NCBI GenBank assembly: GCA_037893225.1
Contig: JAZGUH010000451.1
Coordinates: 1,382,001 to 1,446,000 of the forward strand
Origin: Hippasteria phrygiana
Taxonomy: Eukaryota; Echinodermata; Asteroidea; Valvatida; Goniasteridae
Length of the DNA: 64,000 bases
Direction of reading: 5' to 3'
Both the position numbers and the translations under genes were made by a program. Numbering within the stretch: the first letter of the stretch is position 1; every line of letters begins with the position of its first letter. The notes under the pieces are model-generated. The model was not told the origin of the DNA. It did no database searches and saw only the letters and a program-made list of their open reading frames with translations. Positions 1 to 14,742 of this stretch are shown in pieces.

Positions 1-3000
1 CTAGATCTAAGCTACCCATACGTGTGAAAATTGCTGGATTTGGTCAATATCCCAGTAAATTTCTAACAGGGAAAAGAGGGGCGTTCATTTGAAAATGTGG
101 CAAACGTTAAGCAGTCACAATGCAGTAAACGGAAGAACGCACACAGAGTTCACAGAAGGAAATTTGTTGCGAGGTTTGAATTTTCTCGAAGAGTTCTCAC
201 GCTGTGAAGCTGGCGATGGTCTCAAATTGTTGCGCTAGATCTAAGCTACCCATACGTGTGAAAATTGCTGGATTTGGTCAATATCCCATTCAATTATGAA
301 CAGGGAAAGGAGGGGCGTTCATCTGAAAATGTGGCAAACGTTAAGCAGTCACAATGAAGTAAACCGGAGAACGCAAACAGAGTTTATGGGAAGAAATTTG
401 TTGCGAGGTTTGAATTTTCTCGAAGAGTTCTCACGCTGTGAAGCTGGCGATGGTCTCAAATTGTTGCGCTAGATCTAAGCTACCCATAAGTGTGAAAATT
501 ACTGGATTTGGTCAATATCCCATTCAATTATGAACAGGGAAAGGAGGGGCGTTCATCTGAAAATGTGGCAAACGTTAAGCAGTCGCAATGCAGTAAACGG
601 AAGAACGCACACAGAGTTCACAGAAGGAAATTTGTTGCGAGGTTTGAATTTTCTCGAAGAGTTCTCACGCTATGAAGCTGGCGATGGTCTCAAATTGTTG
701 CGCTAGATCTAAGCTACCCATAAGTGTGAAAATTACTGGATTTGGTCAATATACCATTCAATTATGAACAGGGAAAGGAGGGGCGTTCATCTGAAAATGT
801 GGCAAACGTTAAGCAGCCACAATGCAGTAAACCGGAGAACGCACACAGAGTTCATGAGAAGAATGTTTTTGCGAGGTTTGAATTTTCTCGAAGAGTTCTC
901 ACGCTGTGAAGCTGGCGATGGTCTCAAATTGTTGCGCTAGATCTAAGCTACCCATACGTGTAAAAATTACTGGATTTGTTCAATATACCATTCAATTATG
1001 AACAGGGAAAGGAGGGGCGTTCATCTGAAAATTTGGCAAACGTTAAGCAGTCACAATGCAGTAAACGGGAGAACGCACACAGAGTTCACGGGAAGAACTT
1101 TTTTGCGAGGTTTGAATTTTCTCGAAGAGTTCTAACGCTGTGAAGCTGGCGATTGTCTCAAATTGTTGCGCTAGATCTAAGCTACTCATACGTGTGAAAA
1201 TTGCTGGATTTGGTCAATATCCCATTAAATTATGAACAGGGAAAAGAGGGGCGTTCATTTGAAAATGTGGCAAACGTTAAGCAGTCACAATGCAGTAAAC
1301 GGAAGAACGCACACAGAGTTCACAGAAGGAAATTTGTTGCGAGGTTTGAATTTTCTCGAAGAGTTCTCACGCTGTGAAGCTGGCGATGGTCTCAAATTGT
1401 TGCGCTAGATCTAAGCTACCCATACGTGTGAAAATTACTGGATTTGGTCAATATCCCATTCAATTATGAACAGGGAAAGGAGGGGCGTTCATCTGAAAAT
1501 GTGGCAAACGTTAAGCAGTCACAATGCAGTAAACGGAAGAACGCACACAGAGTTCACAGAAGGAAATTTGTTGCGAGGTTTGAATTTTCTCGAAGAGTTC
1601 TCACGCTGTGAAGCTGGCGATGGTCTCAAATTGTTGCGCTAGATCTAAGCTACCCATACGTGTGAAAATTACTGGATTTGGTCAATATCCCATTCAATTA
1701 TGAACAGGGAAAGGAGGGGCGTTCATCTGAAAATGTGGCAAACGTTAAGCAGTCACAATGCAGTAAACGGAAGAACGCACACAGAGTTCACAGAAGGAAA
1801 TTTGTTGCGAGGTTTGAATTTTCTCGAAGAGTTCTCACGCTATGAAGCTGGCGATGGTCTCAAATTGTTGCGCTAGATCTAAGCTACCCATACGTGTACA
1901 AATTACTGGATTTGTTCAATATACCATTCAATTATGAACAGGGAAAGGAGGGGCGTTCATTTGAAAATGTGGCAAACGTTAAGCAGTCACAATGAAGTAA
2001 ACCGGAGAACGCAAACAGAGTTTATGGGAAGAAATTTGTTGCGAGGTTTGAATTTTCTCGAAGAGTTCTCACGCTGTGAAGCTGGCGATGGTCTCAAATT
2101 GTTGCGCTAGATCTAAGCTACCCATACGTGTGAATATTGCTGTATTTGGTCAATATCCCATTCAATTATGAACAGGGAAAGGAGGGGCGTTCATCTGAAA
2201 ATGTGGCAAACGTTAAGCAGTCACAATGAAGTAAACCGGAGAACGCAAACAGAGTTTATGGGAAGAAATTTGTTGCGAGGTTTGAATTTTCTCGAAGAGT
2301 TCTCACGCTGTGAAGCTGGCGATGGTCTGAAATTGTTGCGCTAGATCTAAGCTACCCATAAGTGTGAACATTACTGGATTTGGTCAATATCCCATTCAAT
2401 TATGAACAGGGAAAGGAGGGGCGTTCATCTGAAAATGTGGCAAACGTTAAGCAGCCACAATGCAGTAAACCGGAGAACGCACACAGAGTTCATGAGAAGA
2501 ATTTTTTTGCGAGGTTTGAATTTTCTCGAAGAGTTCTCACGCTATGAAGCTGGCGATGGTCTCAAATTGTTGCGCTAGATCTAAGCTACCCATACGTGTG
2601 AAAATTACTGGATTTGGTCAATATACCATTCAATTATGAACAGGGAAAGGAGGGGCGTTCATCTGAAAATGTGGCGAACGTTAAGCAGCCACAATGCAGT
2701 AAACCGGAGAACGCACACAGAGTTCATGAGAAGAATGTTTTTGCGAGGTTTGAATTTTCTCGAAGAGTTCTCACGCTGTGAAGCTGGCGATGGTCTCAAA
2801 TTGTTGCGCTAGATCTAAGCTACCCATACGTGTAAAAATTACTGGATTTGTTCAATATACCATTCAATTATGAACAGGGAAAGGAGGGGCGTTCATCTGA
2901 AAATTTGGCAAACGTTAAGCAGTCACAATGCAGTAAACGGGAGAACGCACACAGAGTTCACGGGAAGAACTTTTTTGCGAGGTTTGAATTTTCTCGAAGA

Positions 3001-3978
3001 GTTCTAACGCTGTGAAGCTGGCGATTGTCTCAAATTGTTGCGCTAGATCTAAGCTACTCATACGTGTGAAAATTGCTGGATTTGGTCAATATCCCATTAA
3101 ATTATGAACAGGGAAAAGAGGGGCGTTCATTTGAAAATGTGGCAAACGTTAAGCAGTCACAATGCAGTAAACGGAAGAACGCACACAGAGTTCACAGAAG
3201 GAAATTTGTTGCGAGGTTTGAATTTTCTCGAAGAGTTCTCACGCTGTGAAGCTGGCGATGGTCTCAAATTGTTGCGCTAGATCTAAGCTACCCATACGTG
3301 TGAAAATTACTGGATTTGGTCAATATCCCATTCAATTATGAACAGGGAAAGGAGGGGCGTTCATCTGAAAATGTGGCAAACGTTAAGCAGTCACAATGCA
3401 GTAAACGGAAGAACGCACACAGAGTTCACAGAAGGAAATTTGTTGCGAGGTTTGAATTTTCTCGAAGAGTTCTCACGCTATGAAGCTGGCGATGGTCTCA
3501 AATTGTTGCGCTAGATCTAAGCTACCCATACGTGTACAAATTACTGGATTTGTTCAATATACCATTCAATTATGAACAGGGAAAGGAGGGGCGTTCATTT
3601 GAAAATGTGGCAAACGTTAAGCAGTCACAATGCAGTAAACGGGAGAACGCACACAGAGTTCACGGGAAGAAATTAGTTGCGAGATTTGAATTTTCTCGAA
3701 GAGTTCTAACGCTGTGAAGCTGGCGATGGTCTCAAATTGTTGCGCTAGATCTAAGCTACCCATACGTGTGAATATTGCTGTATTTGGTCAATATCCCATT
3801 CAATTATGAACAGGGAAAGGAGGGGCGTTCATCTGAAAATGTGGCAAACGTTAAGCAGTCACAATGAAGTAAACCGGAGAACGCAAACAGAGTTTATGGG
3901 AAGAAATTTGTTGCGAGGTTTGAATTTTCTCGAAGAGTTCTCACGCTGTGAAGCTGGCGATGGTCTGAAATTGTTGCG

Positions 3979-4212
3979 CTAGATCTAAGCTACCCATAAG
4001 TGTGAAAATTACTGGATTTGGTCAATATCCCATTCAATTATGAACAGGGAAAGGAGGGGCGTTCATCTGAAAATTTGGCAAACGTTAAGCAGTCACAATG
4101 CAGTAAACGGGAGAACGCACACAGAGTTCACGGGAAGAACTTTTTTGCGAGGTTTGAATTTTCTCGAAGAGTTCTAACGCTGTGAAGCTGGCGATTGTCT
4201 CAAATTGTTGCG
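3979..4212 (+). repeat. Hybrid monomer c/d
   Basis: The first part carries the type-c marker cataagtg. The second part carries type-d markers aaaatttggc and gggaagaactttttt. It replaces a c-d pair by one monomer, as expected from unequal crossover within monomers. A copy at 21764-21997 was carried along with SD1. Confidence 0.8.
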
Positions 4213-7200
4213 CTAGATCTAAGCTACTCATACGTGTGAAAATTGCTGGATTTGGTCAATATCCCATTAAATTATGAACAGGGAAAAGAGGGGCGTTCAT
4301 TTGAAAATGTGGCAAACGTTAAGCAGTCACAATGCAGTAAACGGAAGAACGCACACAGAGTTCACAGAAGGAAATTTGTTGCGAGGTTTGAATTTTCTCG
4401 AAGAGTTCTCACGCTGTGAAGCTGGCGATGGTCTCAAATTGTTGCGCTAGATCTAAGCTACCCATACGTGTGAAAATTACTGGATTTGGTCAATATCCCA
4501 TTCAATTATGAACAGGGAAAGGAGGGGCGTTCATCTGAAAATGTGGCAAACGTTAAGCAGTCACAATGCAGTAAACGGAAGAACGCACACAGAGTTCACA
4601 GAAGGAAATTTGTTGCGAGGTTTGAATTTTCTCGAAGAGTTCTCACGCTATGAAGCTGGCGATGGTCTCAAATTGTTGCGCTAGATCTAAGCTACCCATA
4701 CGTGTACAAATTACTGGATTTGTTCAATATACCATTCAATTATGAACAGGGAAAGGAGGGGCGTTCATTTGAAAATGTGGCAAACGTTAAGCAGTCACAA
4801 TGCAGTAAACGGGAGAACGCACACAGAGTTCACGGGAAGAAATTAGTTGCGAGATTTGAATTTTCTCGAAGAGTTCTAACGCTGTGAAGCTGGCGATGGT
4901 CTCAAATTGTTGCGCTAGATCTAAGCTACCCATACGTGTGAATATTGCTGTATTTGGTCAATATCCCATTCAATTATGAACAGGGAAAGGAGGGGCGTTC
5001 ATCTGAAAATGTGGCAAACGTTAAGCAGTCACAATGAAGTAAACCGGAGAACGCAAACAGAGTTTATGGGAAGAAATTTGTTGCGAGGTTTGAATTTTCT
5101 CGAAGAGTTCTCACGCTGTGAAGCTGGCGATGGTCTGAAATTGTTGCGCTAGATCTAAGCTACCCATAAGTGTGAAAATTACTGGATTTGGTCAATATCC
5201 CATTCAATTATGAACAGGGAAAGGAGGGGCGTTCATCTGAAAATGTGGCAAACGTTAAGCAGCCACAATGCAGTAAACCGGAGAACGCACACAGAGTTCA
5301 TGAGAAGAATTTTTTTGCGAGGTTTGAATTTTCTCGAAGAGTTCTAACGCTGTGAAGCTGGCGATGGTCTCAAATTGTTGCGCTAGATCTAAGCTACCCA
5401 TACGTGTAAAAATTACTGGATTTGTTCAATATACCATTCAATTATGAACAGGGAAAGGAGGGGCGTTCATCTGAAAATTTGGCAAACGTTAAGCAGTCAC
5501 AATGCAGTAAACGGGAGAACGCACACAGAGTTCACGGGAAGAACTTTTTTGCGAGGTTTGAATTTTCTCCAAGAGTTCTCACGCTGTGAAGCTGGCGATG
5601 GTCTCAAATTGTTGCGCTAGATCTAAGCTACCCATACGTGTGAAAATTGCTGGATTTGGTCAATATCCCAGTAAATTTCTAACAGGGAAAAGAGGGGCGT
5701 TCATTTGAAAATGTGGCAAACGTTAAGCAGTCACAATGCAGTAAACGGAAGAACGCACACAGAGTTCACAGAAGGAAATTTGTTGCGAGGTTTGAATTTT
5801 CTCGAAGAGTTCTCACGCTGTGAAGCTGGCGATGGTCTCAAATTGTTGCGCTAGATCTAAGCTACCCATACGTGTGAAAATTGCTGGATTTGGTCAATAT
5901 CCCATTCAATTATGAACAGGGAAAGGAGGGGCGTTCATCTGAAAATGTGGCAAACGTTAAGCAGTCACAATGAAGTAAACCGGAGAACGCAAACAGAGTT
6001 TATGGGAAGAAATTTGTTGCGAGGTTTGAATTTTCTCGAAGAGTTCTCACGCTGTGAAGCTGGCGATGGTCTCAAATTGTTGCGCTAGATCTAAGCTACC
6101 CATAAGTGTGAAAATTACTGGATTTGGTCAATATCCCATTCAATTATGAACAGGGAAAGGAGGGGAGTTCATCTGAAAATGTGGCAAACGTTAAGCAGCC
6201 ACAATGCAGTAAACCGGAGAACGCACACAGAGTTCATGAGAAGAATTTTTTTGCGAGGTTTGAATTTTCTCGAAGAGTTCTAACGCTGTGAAGCTGGCGA
6301 TGGTCTCAAATTGTTGCGCTAGATCTAAGCTACCCATACGTGTAAAAATTACTGGATTTGTTCAATATACCATTCAATTATGAACAGGGAAAGGAGGGGC
6401 GTTCATCTGAAAATTTGGCAAACGTTAAGCAGTCACAATGCAGTAAACGGGAGAACGCACACAGAGTTCACGGGAAGAACTTTTTTGCGAGGTTTGAATT
6501 TTCTCCAAGAGTTCTCACGCTGTGAAGCTGGCGATGGTCTCAAATTGTTGCGCTAGATCTAAGCTACCCATACGTGTGAAAATTGCTGGATTTGGTCAAT
6601 ATCCCAGTAAATTTCTAACAGGGAAAAGAGGGGCGTTCATTTGAAAATGTGGCAAACGTTAAGCAGTCACAATGCAGTAAACGGAAGAACGCACACAGAG
6701 TTCACAGAAGGAAATTTGTTGCGAGGTTTGAATTTTCTCGAAGAGTTCTCACGCTGTGAAGCTGGCGATGGTCTCAAATTGTTGCGCTAGATCTAAGCTA
6801 CCCATACGTGTGAAAATTACTGGATTTGGTCAATATCCCATTCAATTATGAACAGGGAAAGGAGGGGCGTTCATCTGAAAATGTGGCAAACGTTAAGCAG
6901 TCACAATGCAGTAAACGGAAGAACGCACACAGAGTTCACAGAAGGAAATTTGTTGCGAGGTTTGAATTTTCTCGAAGAGTTCTCACGCTATGAAGCTGGC
7001 GATGGTCTCAAATTGTTGCGCTAGATCTAAGCTACCCATAAGTGTGAAAATTACTGGATTTGGTCAATATCCCATTCAATTATGAACTGGGAAAGGAGGG
7101 GCGTTCATCTGAAAATGTGGCAAACGTTAAGCAGCCACAATGCAGTAAACCGGAGAACGCACACAGAGTTCATGAGAAGAATTTTTTTGCGAGGTTTGAA

Positions 7201-8190
7201 TTTTCTCGAAGAGTTCTCACGCTGTGAAGCTGGCGATGGTCTCAAATTGTTGCGCTAGATCTAAGCTACCCATACGTGTAAAAATTACTGGATTTGTTCA
7301 ATATACCATTCAATTATGAACAGGGAAAGGAGGGGCGTTCATCTGAAAATTTGGCAAACGTTAAGCAGTCACAATGCAGTAAACGGGAGAACGCACACAG
7401 AGTTCACGGGAAGAACTTTTTTGCGAGGTTTGAATTTTCTCGAAGAGTTCTAACGCTGTGAAGCTGGCGATTGTCTCAAATTGTTGCGCTAGATCTAAGC
7501 TACTCATACGTGTGAAAATTGCTGGATTTGGTCAATATCCCATTAAATTATGAACAGGGAAAAGAGGGGCGTTCATTTGAAAATGTGGCAAACGTTAAGC
7601 AGTCACAATGCAGTAAACGGAAGAACGCACACAGAGTTCACAGAAGGAAATTTGTTGCGAGGTTTGAATTTTCTCGAAGAGTTCTCACGCTGTGAAGCTG
7701 GCGATGGTCTCAAATTGTTGCGCTAGATCTAAGCTACCCATACGTGTGAAAATTACTGGATTTGGTCAATATCCCATTCAATTATGAACAGGGAAAGGAG
7801 GGGCGTTCATCTGAAAATGTGGCAAACGTTAAGCAGTCACAATGCAGTAAACGGAAGAACGCACACAGAGTTCACAGAAGGAAATTTGTTGCGAGGTTTG
7901 AATTTTCTCGAAGAGTTCTCACGCTGTGAAGCTGGCGATGGTCTCAAATTGTTGCGCTAGATCTAAGCTACCCATACGTGTGAAAATTACTGGATTTGGT
8001 CAATATCCCATTCAATTATGAACAGGGAAAGGAGGGGCGTTCATCTGAAAATGTGGCAAACGTTAAGCAGTCACAATGCAGTAAACGGAAGAACGCACAC
8101 AGAGTTCACAGAAGGAAATTTGTTGCGAGGTTTGAATTTTCTCGAAGAGTTCTCACGCTATGAAGCTGGCGATGGTCTCAAATTGTTGCG

Positions 8191-10530
8191 CTAGATCTAA
8201 GCTACCCATACGTGTACAAATTACTGGATTTGTTCAATATACCATTCAATTATGAACAGGGAAAGGAGGGGCGTTCATTTGAAAATGTGGCAAACGTTAA
8301 GCAGTCACAATGCAGTAAACGGGAGAACGCACACAGAGTTCACGGGAAGAAATTAGTTGCGAGATTTGAATTTTCTCGAAGAGTTCTAACGCTGTGAAGC
8401 TGGCGATGGTCTCAAATTGTTGCGCTAGATCTAAGCTACCCATACGTGTGAATATTGCTGTATTTGGTCAATATCCCATTCAATTATGAACAGGGAAAGG
8501 AGGGGCGTTCATCTGAAAATGTGGCAAACGTTAAGCAGTCACAATGAAGTAAACCGGAGAACGCAAACAGAGTTTATGGGAAGAAATTTGTTGCGAGGTT
8601 TGAATTTTCTCGAAGAGTTCTCACGCTGTGAAGCTGGCGATGGTCTGAAATTGTTGCGCTAGATCTAAGCTACCCATAAGTGTGAAAATTACTGGATTTG
8701 GTCAATATCCCATTCAATTATGAACAGGGAAAGGAGGGGCGTTCATCTGAAAATGTGGCAAACGTTAAGCAGCCACAATGCAGTAAACCGGAGAACGCAC
8801 ACAGAGTTCATGAGAAGAATTTTTTTGCGAGGTTTGAATTTTCTCGAAGAGTTCTAACGCTGTGAAGCTGGCGATGGTCTCAAATTGTTGCGCTAGATCT
8901 AAGCTACCCATACGTGTAAAAATTACTGGATTTGTTCAATATACCATTCAATTATGAACAGGGAAAGGAGGGGCGTTCATTTGAAAATTTGGCAAACGTT
9001 AAGCAGTCACAATGCAGTAAACGGGAGAACGCACACAGAGTTCACGGGAAGAACTTTTTTGCGAGGTTTGAATTTTCTCCAAGAGTTCTCACGCTGTGAA
9101 GCTGGCGATGGTCTCAAATTGTTGCGCTAGATCTAAGCTACCCATACGTGTGAAAATTGCTGGATTTGGTCAATATCCCAGTAAATTTCTAACAGGGAAA
9201 AGAGGGGCGTTCATTTGAAAATGTGGCAAACGTTAAGCAGTCACAATGCAGTAAACGGAAGAACGCACACAGAGTTCACAGAAGGAAATTTGTTGCGAGG
9301 TTTGAATTTTCTCGAAGAGTTCTCACGCTGTGAAGCTGGCGATGGTCTCAAATTGTTGCGCTAGATCTAAGCTACCCATACGTGTGAAAATTGCTGGATT
9401 TGGTCAATATCCCATTCAATTATGAACAGGGAAAGGAGGGGCGTTCATCTGAAAATGTGGCAAACGTTAAGCAGTCACAATGAAGTAAACCGGAGAACGC
9501 AAACAGAGTTTATGGGAAGAAATTTGTTGCGAGGTTTGAATTTTCTCGAAGAGTTCTCACGCTGTGAAGCTGGCGATGGTCTCAAATTGTTGCGCTAGAT
9601 CTAAGCTACCCATAAGTGTGAAAATTACTGGATTTGGTCAATATCCCATTCAATTATGAACAGGGAAAGGAGGGGCGTTCATCTGAAAATGTGGCAAACG
9701 TTAAGCAGCCACAATGCAGTAAACCGGAGAACGCACACAGAGTTCATGAGAAGAATTTTTTTGCGAGGTTTGAATTTTCTCGAAGAGTTCTAACGCTGTG
9801 AAGCTGGCGATGGTCTCAAATTGTTGCGCTAGATCTAAGCTACCCATACGTGTAAAAATTACTGGATTTGTTCAATATACCATTCAATTATGAACAGGGA
9901 AAGGAGGGGCGTTCATCTGAAAATTTGGCAAACGTTAAGCAGTCACAATGCAGTAAACGGGAGAACGCACACAGAGTTCACGGGAAGAACTTTTTTGCGA
10001 GGTTTGAATTTTCTCGAAGAGTTCTAACGCTGTGAAGCTGGCGATTGTCTCAAATTGTTGCGCTAGATCTAAGCTACTCATACGTGTGAAAATTGCTGGA
10101 TTTGGTCAATATCCCATTAAATTATGAACTGGGAAAAGAGGGGCGTTCATTTGAAAATGTGGCAAACGTTAAGCAGTCACAATGCAGTAAACGGAAGAAC
10201 GCACACAGAGTTCACAGAAGGAAATTTGTTGCGAGGTTTGAATTTTCTCGAAGAGTTCTCACGCTGTGAAGCTGGCGATGGTCTCAAATTGTTGCGCTAG
10301 ATCTAAGCTACCCATACGTGTGAAAATTACTGGATTTGGTTAATATCCCATTCAATTATGAACAGGGAAAGGAGGGGCGTTCATCTGAAAATGTGGCAAA
10401 CGTTAAGCAGTCACAATGCAGTAAACGGAAGAACGCACACAGAGTTCACAGAAGGAAATTTGTTGCGAGGTTTGAATTTTCTCGAAGAGTTCTCACGCTA
10501 TGAAGCTGGCGATGGTCTCAAATTGTTGCG
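8191..10530 (+). repeat. 2340-bp 10-mer HOR unit, flavour 1 (g-b-c-d-a-b-c-d-e-f)
   Basis: A clean ten-monomer unit. It starts with the type-g monomer at 8191 and ends before the next type-g monomer at 10531. The b monomer after g is the variant gaatattgctgtatttgg. The same unit, in the same order, lies at 25976-28315. It contains two c-d pairs, so the 10-mer probably arose from smaller c-d-containing blocks. Confidence 0.85.
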
Positions 10531-12402
10531 CTAGATCTAAGCTACCCATACGTGTACAAATTACTGGATTTGTTCAATATACCATTCAATTATGAACAGG
10601 GAAAGGAGGGGCGTTCATTTGAAAATGTGGCAAACGTTAAGCAGTCACAATGCAGTAAACGGGAGAACGCACACAGAGTTCACGAGAAGAAATTAGTTGC
10701 GAGATTTGAATTTTCTCGAAGAGTTCTAACGCTGTGAAGCTGGCGATGGTCTCAAATTGTTGCGCTAGATCTAAGCTACCCATACGTGTGAATATTGCTG
10801 TATTCGGTCAATATCCCATTCAATTATGAACAGGGAAAAGAGGGACGTTCATCTGAAAATTTGGCAAACGTTAAGCAGCCACAATGCAGTAAACGGGAGA
10901 ACGCACACAGAGTTCACGGGAAGAACATTGTTGCGAGGTTTGAATTTTCTCGAAGAGTTCTAACGCTGTGAAGCTGGCGATTGTCTCAAATTGTTGCGCT
11001 AGATCTAAGCTACTCGTACGTGTGAAAATTGCTGGATTTGGTCAATATCCCATTCAATTATGAACAGGGAAAGGAGGGGAGTTCATCTGAAAATGTGGCA
11101 AACGTTAAGCAGTCACAATGAAGTAAACCGGAGAACGCAAACAGAGTTTATGGGAAGAAATTTGTTGCGAGGTTTGAATATTCTCGAAGAGTTCTCACGC
11201 TGTGAAGCTGGCGATGGTCTGAAATTGTTGCGCTAGATCTAAGCTACCCATAAGTGTGAAAATTACTGGATTTGGTCAATATCCCATTCAATTATGAACA
11301 GGGAAAGGAGGGGAGTTCATCTGAAAATGTGGCAAACGTTAAGCAGCCACAATGCAGTAAACCGGAGAACGCACACAGAGTTCATGAGAAGAATTTTTTT
11401 GCGAGGTTTGAATTTTCTCGAAGAGTTCTAACGCTGTGAAGCTGGCGATGGTCTCAAATTGTTGCGCTAGATCTAAGCTACCCATACGTGTAAAAATTAC
11501 TGGATTTGTTCAATATACCATTCAATTATGAACAGGGAAAGGAGGGGCGTTCATCTGAAAATTTGGCAAACGTTAAGCAGTCACAATGCAGTAAACGGGA
11601 GAACGCACACAGAGTTCACGGGAAGAACTTTTTTGCGAGGTTTGAATTTTCTCCAAGAGTTCTCACGTTGTGAAGCTGGCGATGGTCTCAAATTGTTGCG
11701 CTAGATCTAAGCTACCCATACGTGTGAAAATTGCTGGATTTGGTCAATATCCCATTCAATTATGAACAGGGAAAGGAGGGGCGTTCATCTGAAAATGTGG
11801 CAAACGTTAAGCAGTCACAATGAAGTAAACCGGAGAACGCAAACAGAGTTTATGGGAAGAAATTTGTTGCGAGGTTTGAATTTTCTCGAAGAGTTCTCAC
11901 GCTGTGAAGCTGGCGATGGTCTCAAATTGTTGCGCTAGATCTAAGCTACCCATAAGTGTGAAAATTACTGGATTTGGTCAATATCCCATTCAATTATGAA
12001 CAGGGAAAGGAGGGGCGTTCATCTGAAAATGTGGCAAACGTTAAGCAGCCACAATGCAGTAAACCGGAGAACGCACACAGAGTTCATGAGAAGAATTTTT
12101 TTGCGAGGTTTGAATTTTCTCGAAGAGTTCTAACGCTGTGAAGCTGGCGATGGTCTCAAATTGTTGCGCTAGATCTAAGCTACCCATACGTGTAAAAATT
12201 ACTGGATTTGTTCAATATACCATTCAATTATGAACAGGGAAAGGAGGGGCGTTCATCTGAAAATTTGGCAAACGTTAAGCAGTCACAATGCAGTAAACGG
12301 GAGAACGCACACAGAGTTCACGGGAAGAACTTTTTTGCGAGGTTTGAATTTTCTCGAAGAGTTCTAACGCTGTGAAGCTGGCGATTGTCTCAAATTGTTG
12401 CG
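10063..12402 (+). repeat. 2340-bp 10-mer HOR unit, flavour 2 (e-f-g-h-i-c-d-b-c-d)
   Basis: A second ten-monomer order that replaces the g-b-c-d-a part with g-h-i-c-d. Marker changes are attcggtc and gagggacg in h, gaatattctcg in i, aggggagttc in i and the following c, and cacgttg in d. The same unit lies at 27848-30187, and related versions start at 13105 and 30188. The two flavours share e, f, g, c, d and b monomers. Confidence 0.85.
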
Positions 12403-12636
12403 CTAGATCTAAGCTACTCATACGTGTGAAAATTGCTGGATTTGGTCAATATCCCATTAAATTATGAACTGGGAAAAGAGGGGCGTTCATTTGAAAATGT
12501 GGCAAACGTTAAGCAGTCACAATGCAGTAAACGGAAGAACGCACACAGAGTTCACAGAAGGAAATTTGTTGCGAGGTTTGAATTTTCTCGAAGAGTTCTC
12601 ACGCTGTGAAGCTGGCGATGGTCTCAAATTGTTGCG

Positions 12637-13338
12637 CTAGATCTAAGCTACCCATAAGTGTGAAAATTACTGGATTTGGTCAATATCCCATTCAATTATG
12701 AACAGGGAAAGGAGGGGCGTTCATCTGAAAATGTGGCAAACGTTAAGCAGCCACAATGCAGTAAACCGGAGAACGCACACAGAGTTCATGAGAAGAATTT
12801 TTTTGCGAGGTTTGAATTTTCTCGAAGAGTTCTAACGCTGTGAAGCTGGCGATGGTCTCAAATTGTTGCGCTAGATCTAAGCTACCCATACGTGTAAAAA
12901 TTACTGGATTTGTTCAATATACCATTCAATTATGAACAGGGAAAGGAGGGGCGTTCATCTGAAAATTTGGCAAACGTTAAGCAGTCACAATGCAGTAAAC
13001 GGGAGAACGCACACAGAGTTCACGGGAAGAACTTTTTTGCGAGGTTTGAATTTTCTCGAAGAGTTCTAACGCTGTGAAGCTGGCGATTGTCTCAAATTGT
13101 TGCGCTAGATCTAAGCTACTCATACGTGTGAAAATTGCTGGATTTGGTCAATATCCCATTAAATTATGAACTGGGAAAAGAGGGGCGTTCATTTGAAAAT
13201 GTGGCAAACGTTAAGCAGTCACAATGCAGTAAACGGAAGAACGCACACAGAGTTCACAGAAGGAAATTTGTTGCGAGGTTTGAATTTTCTCGAAGAGTTC
13301 TCACGCTGTGAAGCTGGCGATGGTCTCAAATTGTTGCG
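12637..13338 (+). repeat. 702-bp tandem duplication of a c-d-e monomer triplet
   Basis: The three monomers at 11935-12636 (c, d with gattgtc, e with gaactggg) are followed directly by the same three monomers again. The SD1 partner at 29720-30421 has the triplet only once before the type-f monomer at 30422. The extra triplet is therefore a local gain in copy 1, or a loss in copy 2. Confidence 0.8.
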
Positions 13339-14742
13339 CTAGATCTAAGCTACCCATACGTGTGAAAATTACTGGATTTGGTTAATATCCCATTCAATTA
13401 TGAACAGGGAAAGGAGGGGCGTTCATCTGAAAATGTGGCAAACGTTAAGCAGTCACAATGCAGTAAACGGAAGAACGCACACAGAGTTCACAGAAGGAAA
13501 TTTGTTGCGAGGTTTGAATTTTCTCGAAGAGTTCTCACGCTATGAAGCTGGCGATGGTCTCAAATTGTTGCGCTAGATCTAAGCTACCCATACGTGTACA
13601 AATTACTGGATTTGTTCAATATACCATTCAATTATGAACAGGGAAAGGAGGGGCGTTCATTTGAAAATGTGGCAAACGTTAAGCAGTCACAATGCAGTAA
13701 ACGGGAGAACGCACACAGAGTTCACGAGAAGAAATTAGTTGCGAGATTTGAATTTTCTCGAAGAGTTCTAACGCTGTGAAGCTGGCGATGGTCTCAAATT
13801 GTTGCGCTAGATCTAAGCTACCCATACGTGTGAATATTGCTGTATTCGGTCAATATCCCATTCAATTATGAACAGGGAAAAGAGGGACGTTCATCTGAAA
13901 ATTTGGCAAACGTTAAGCAGCCACAATGCAGTAAACGGGAGAACGCACACAGAGTTCACGGGAAGAACATTGTTGCGAGGTTTGAATTTTCTCGAAGAGT
14001 TCTAACGCTGTGAAGCTGGCGATTGTCTCAAATTGTTGCGCTAGATCTAAGCTACTCGTACGTGTGAAAATTGCTGGATTTGGTCAATATCCCATTCAAT
14101 TATGAACAGGGAAAGGAGGGGAGTTCATCTGAAAATGTGGCAAACGTTAAGCAGTCACAATGAAGTAAACCGGAGAACGCAAACAGAGTTTATGGGAAGA
14201 AATTTGTTGCGAGGTTTGAATATTCTCGAAGAGTTCTCACGCTGTGAAGCTGGCGATGGTCTGAAATTGTTGCGCTAGATCTAAGCTACCCATAAGTGTG
14301 AAAATTACTGGATTTGGTCAATATCCCATTCAATTATGAACAGGGAAAGGAGGGGAGTTCATCTGAAAATGTGGCAAACGTTAAGCAGCCACAATGCAGT
14401 AAACCGGAGAACGCACACAGAGTTCATGAGAAGAATTGTTTTGCGAGGTTTGAATTTTCTCGAAGAGTTCTAACGCTGTGAAGCTGGCGATGGTCTCAAA
14501 TTGTTGCGCTAGATCTAAGCTACCCATACGTGTAAAAATTACTGGATTTGTTCAATATACCATTCAATTATGAACAGGGAAAGGAGGGGCGTTCATCTGA
14601 AAATTTGGCAAACGTTAAGCAGTCACAATGCAGTAAACGGGAGAACGCACACAGAGTTCACGGGAAGAACTTTTTTGCGAGGTTTGAATTTTCTCCAAGA
14701 GTTCTCACGTTGTGAAGCTGGCGATGGTCTCAAATTGTTGCG

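Larger units (their letters stand above)
3511..12636 (+). repeat. Segmental duplication SD1, copy 1 (39 monomers)
   Basis: Thirty-nine consecutive monomers have the same type order as 21296-30421, offset by 17785 bp (76 monomers plus one base). Shared private variants include a c/d hybrid monomer at 3979, a doubled type f at 7723 and 7957, aggggagttc near 6155, and cacgttg in the d monomer starting 11467. Scattered single differences exist, for example gaactggg near 7086, which reads gaacaggg in copy 2. Confidence 0.85.
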
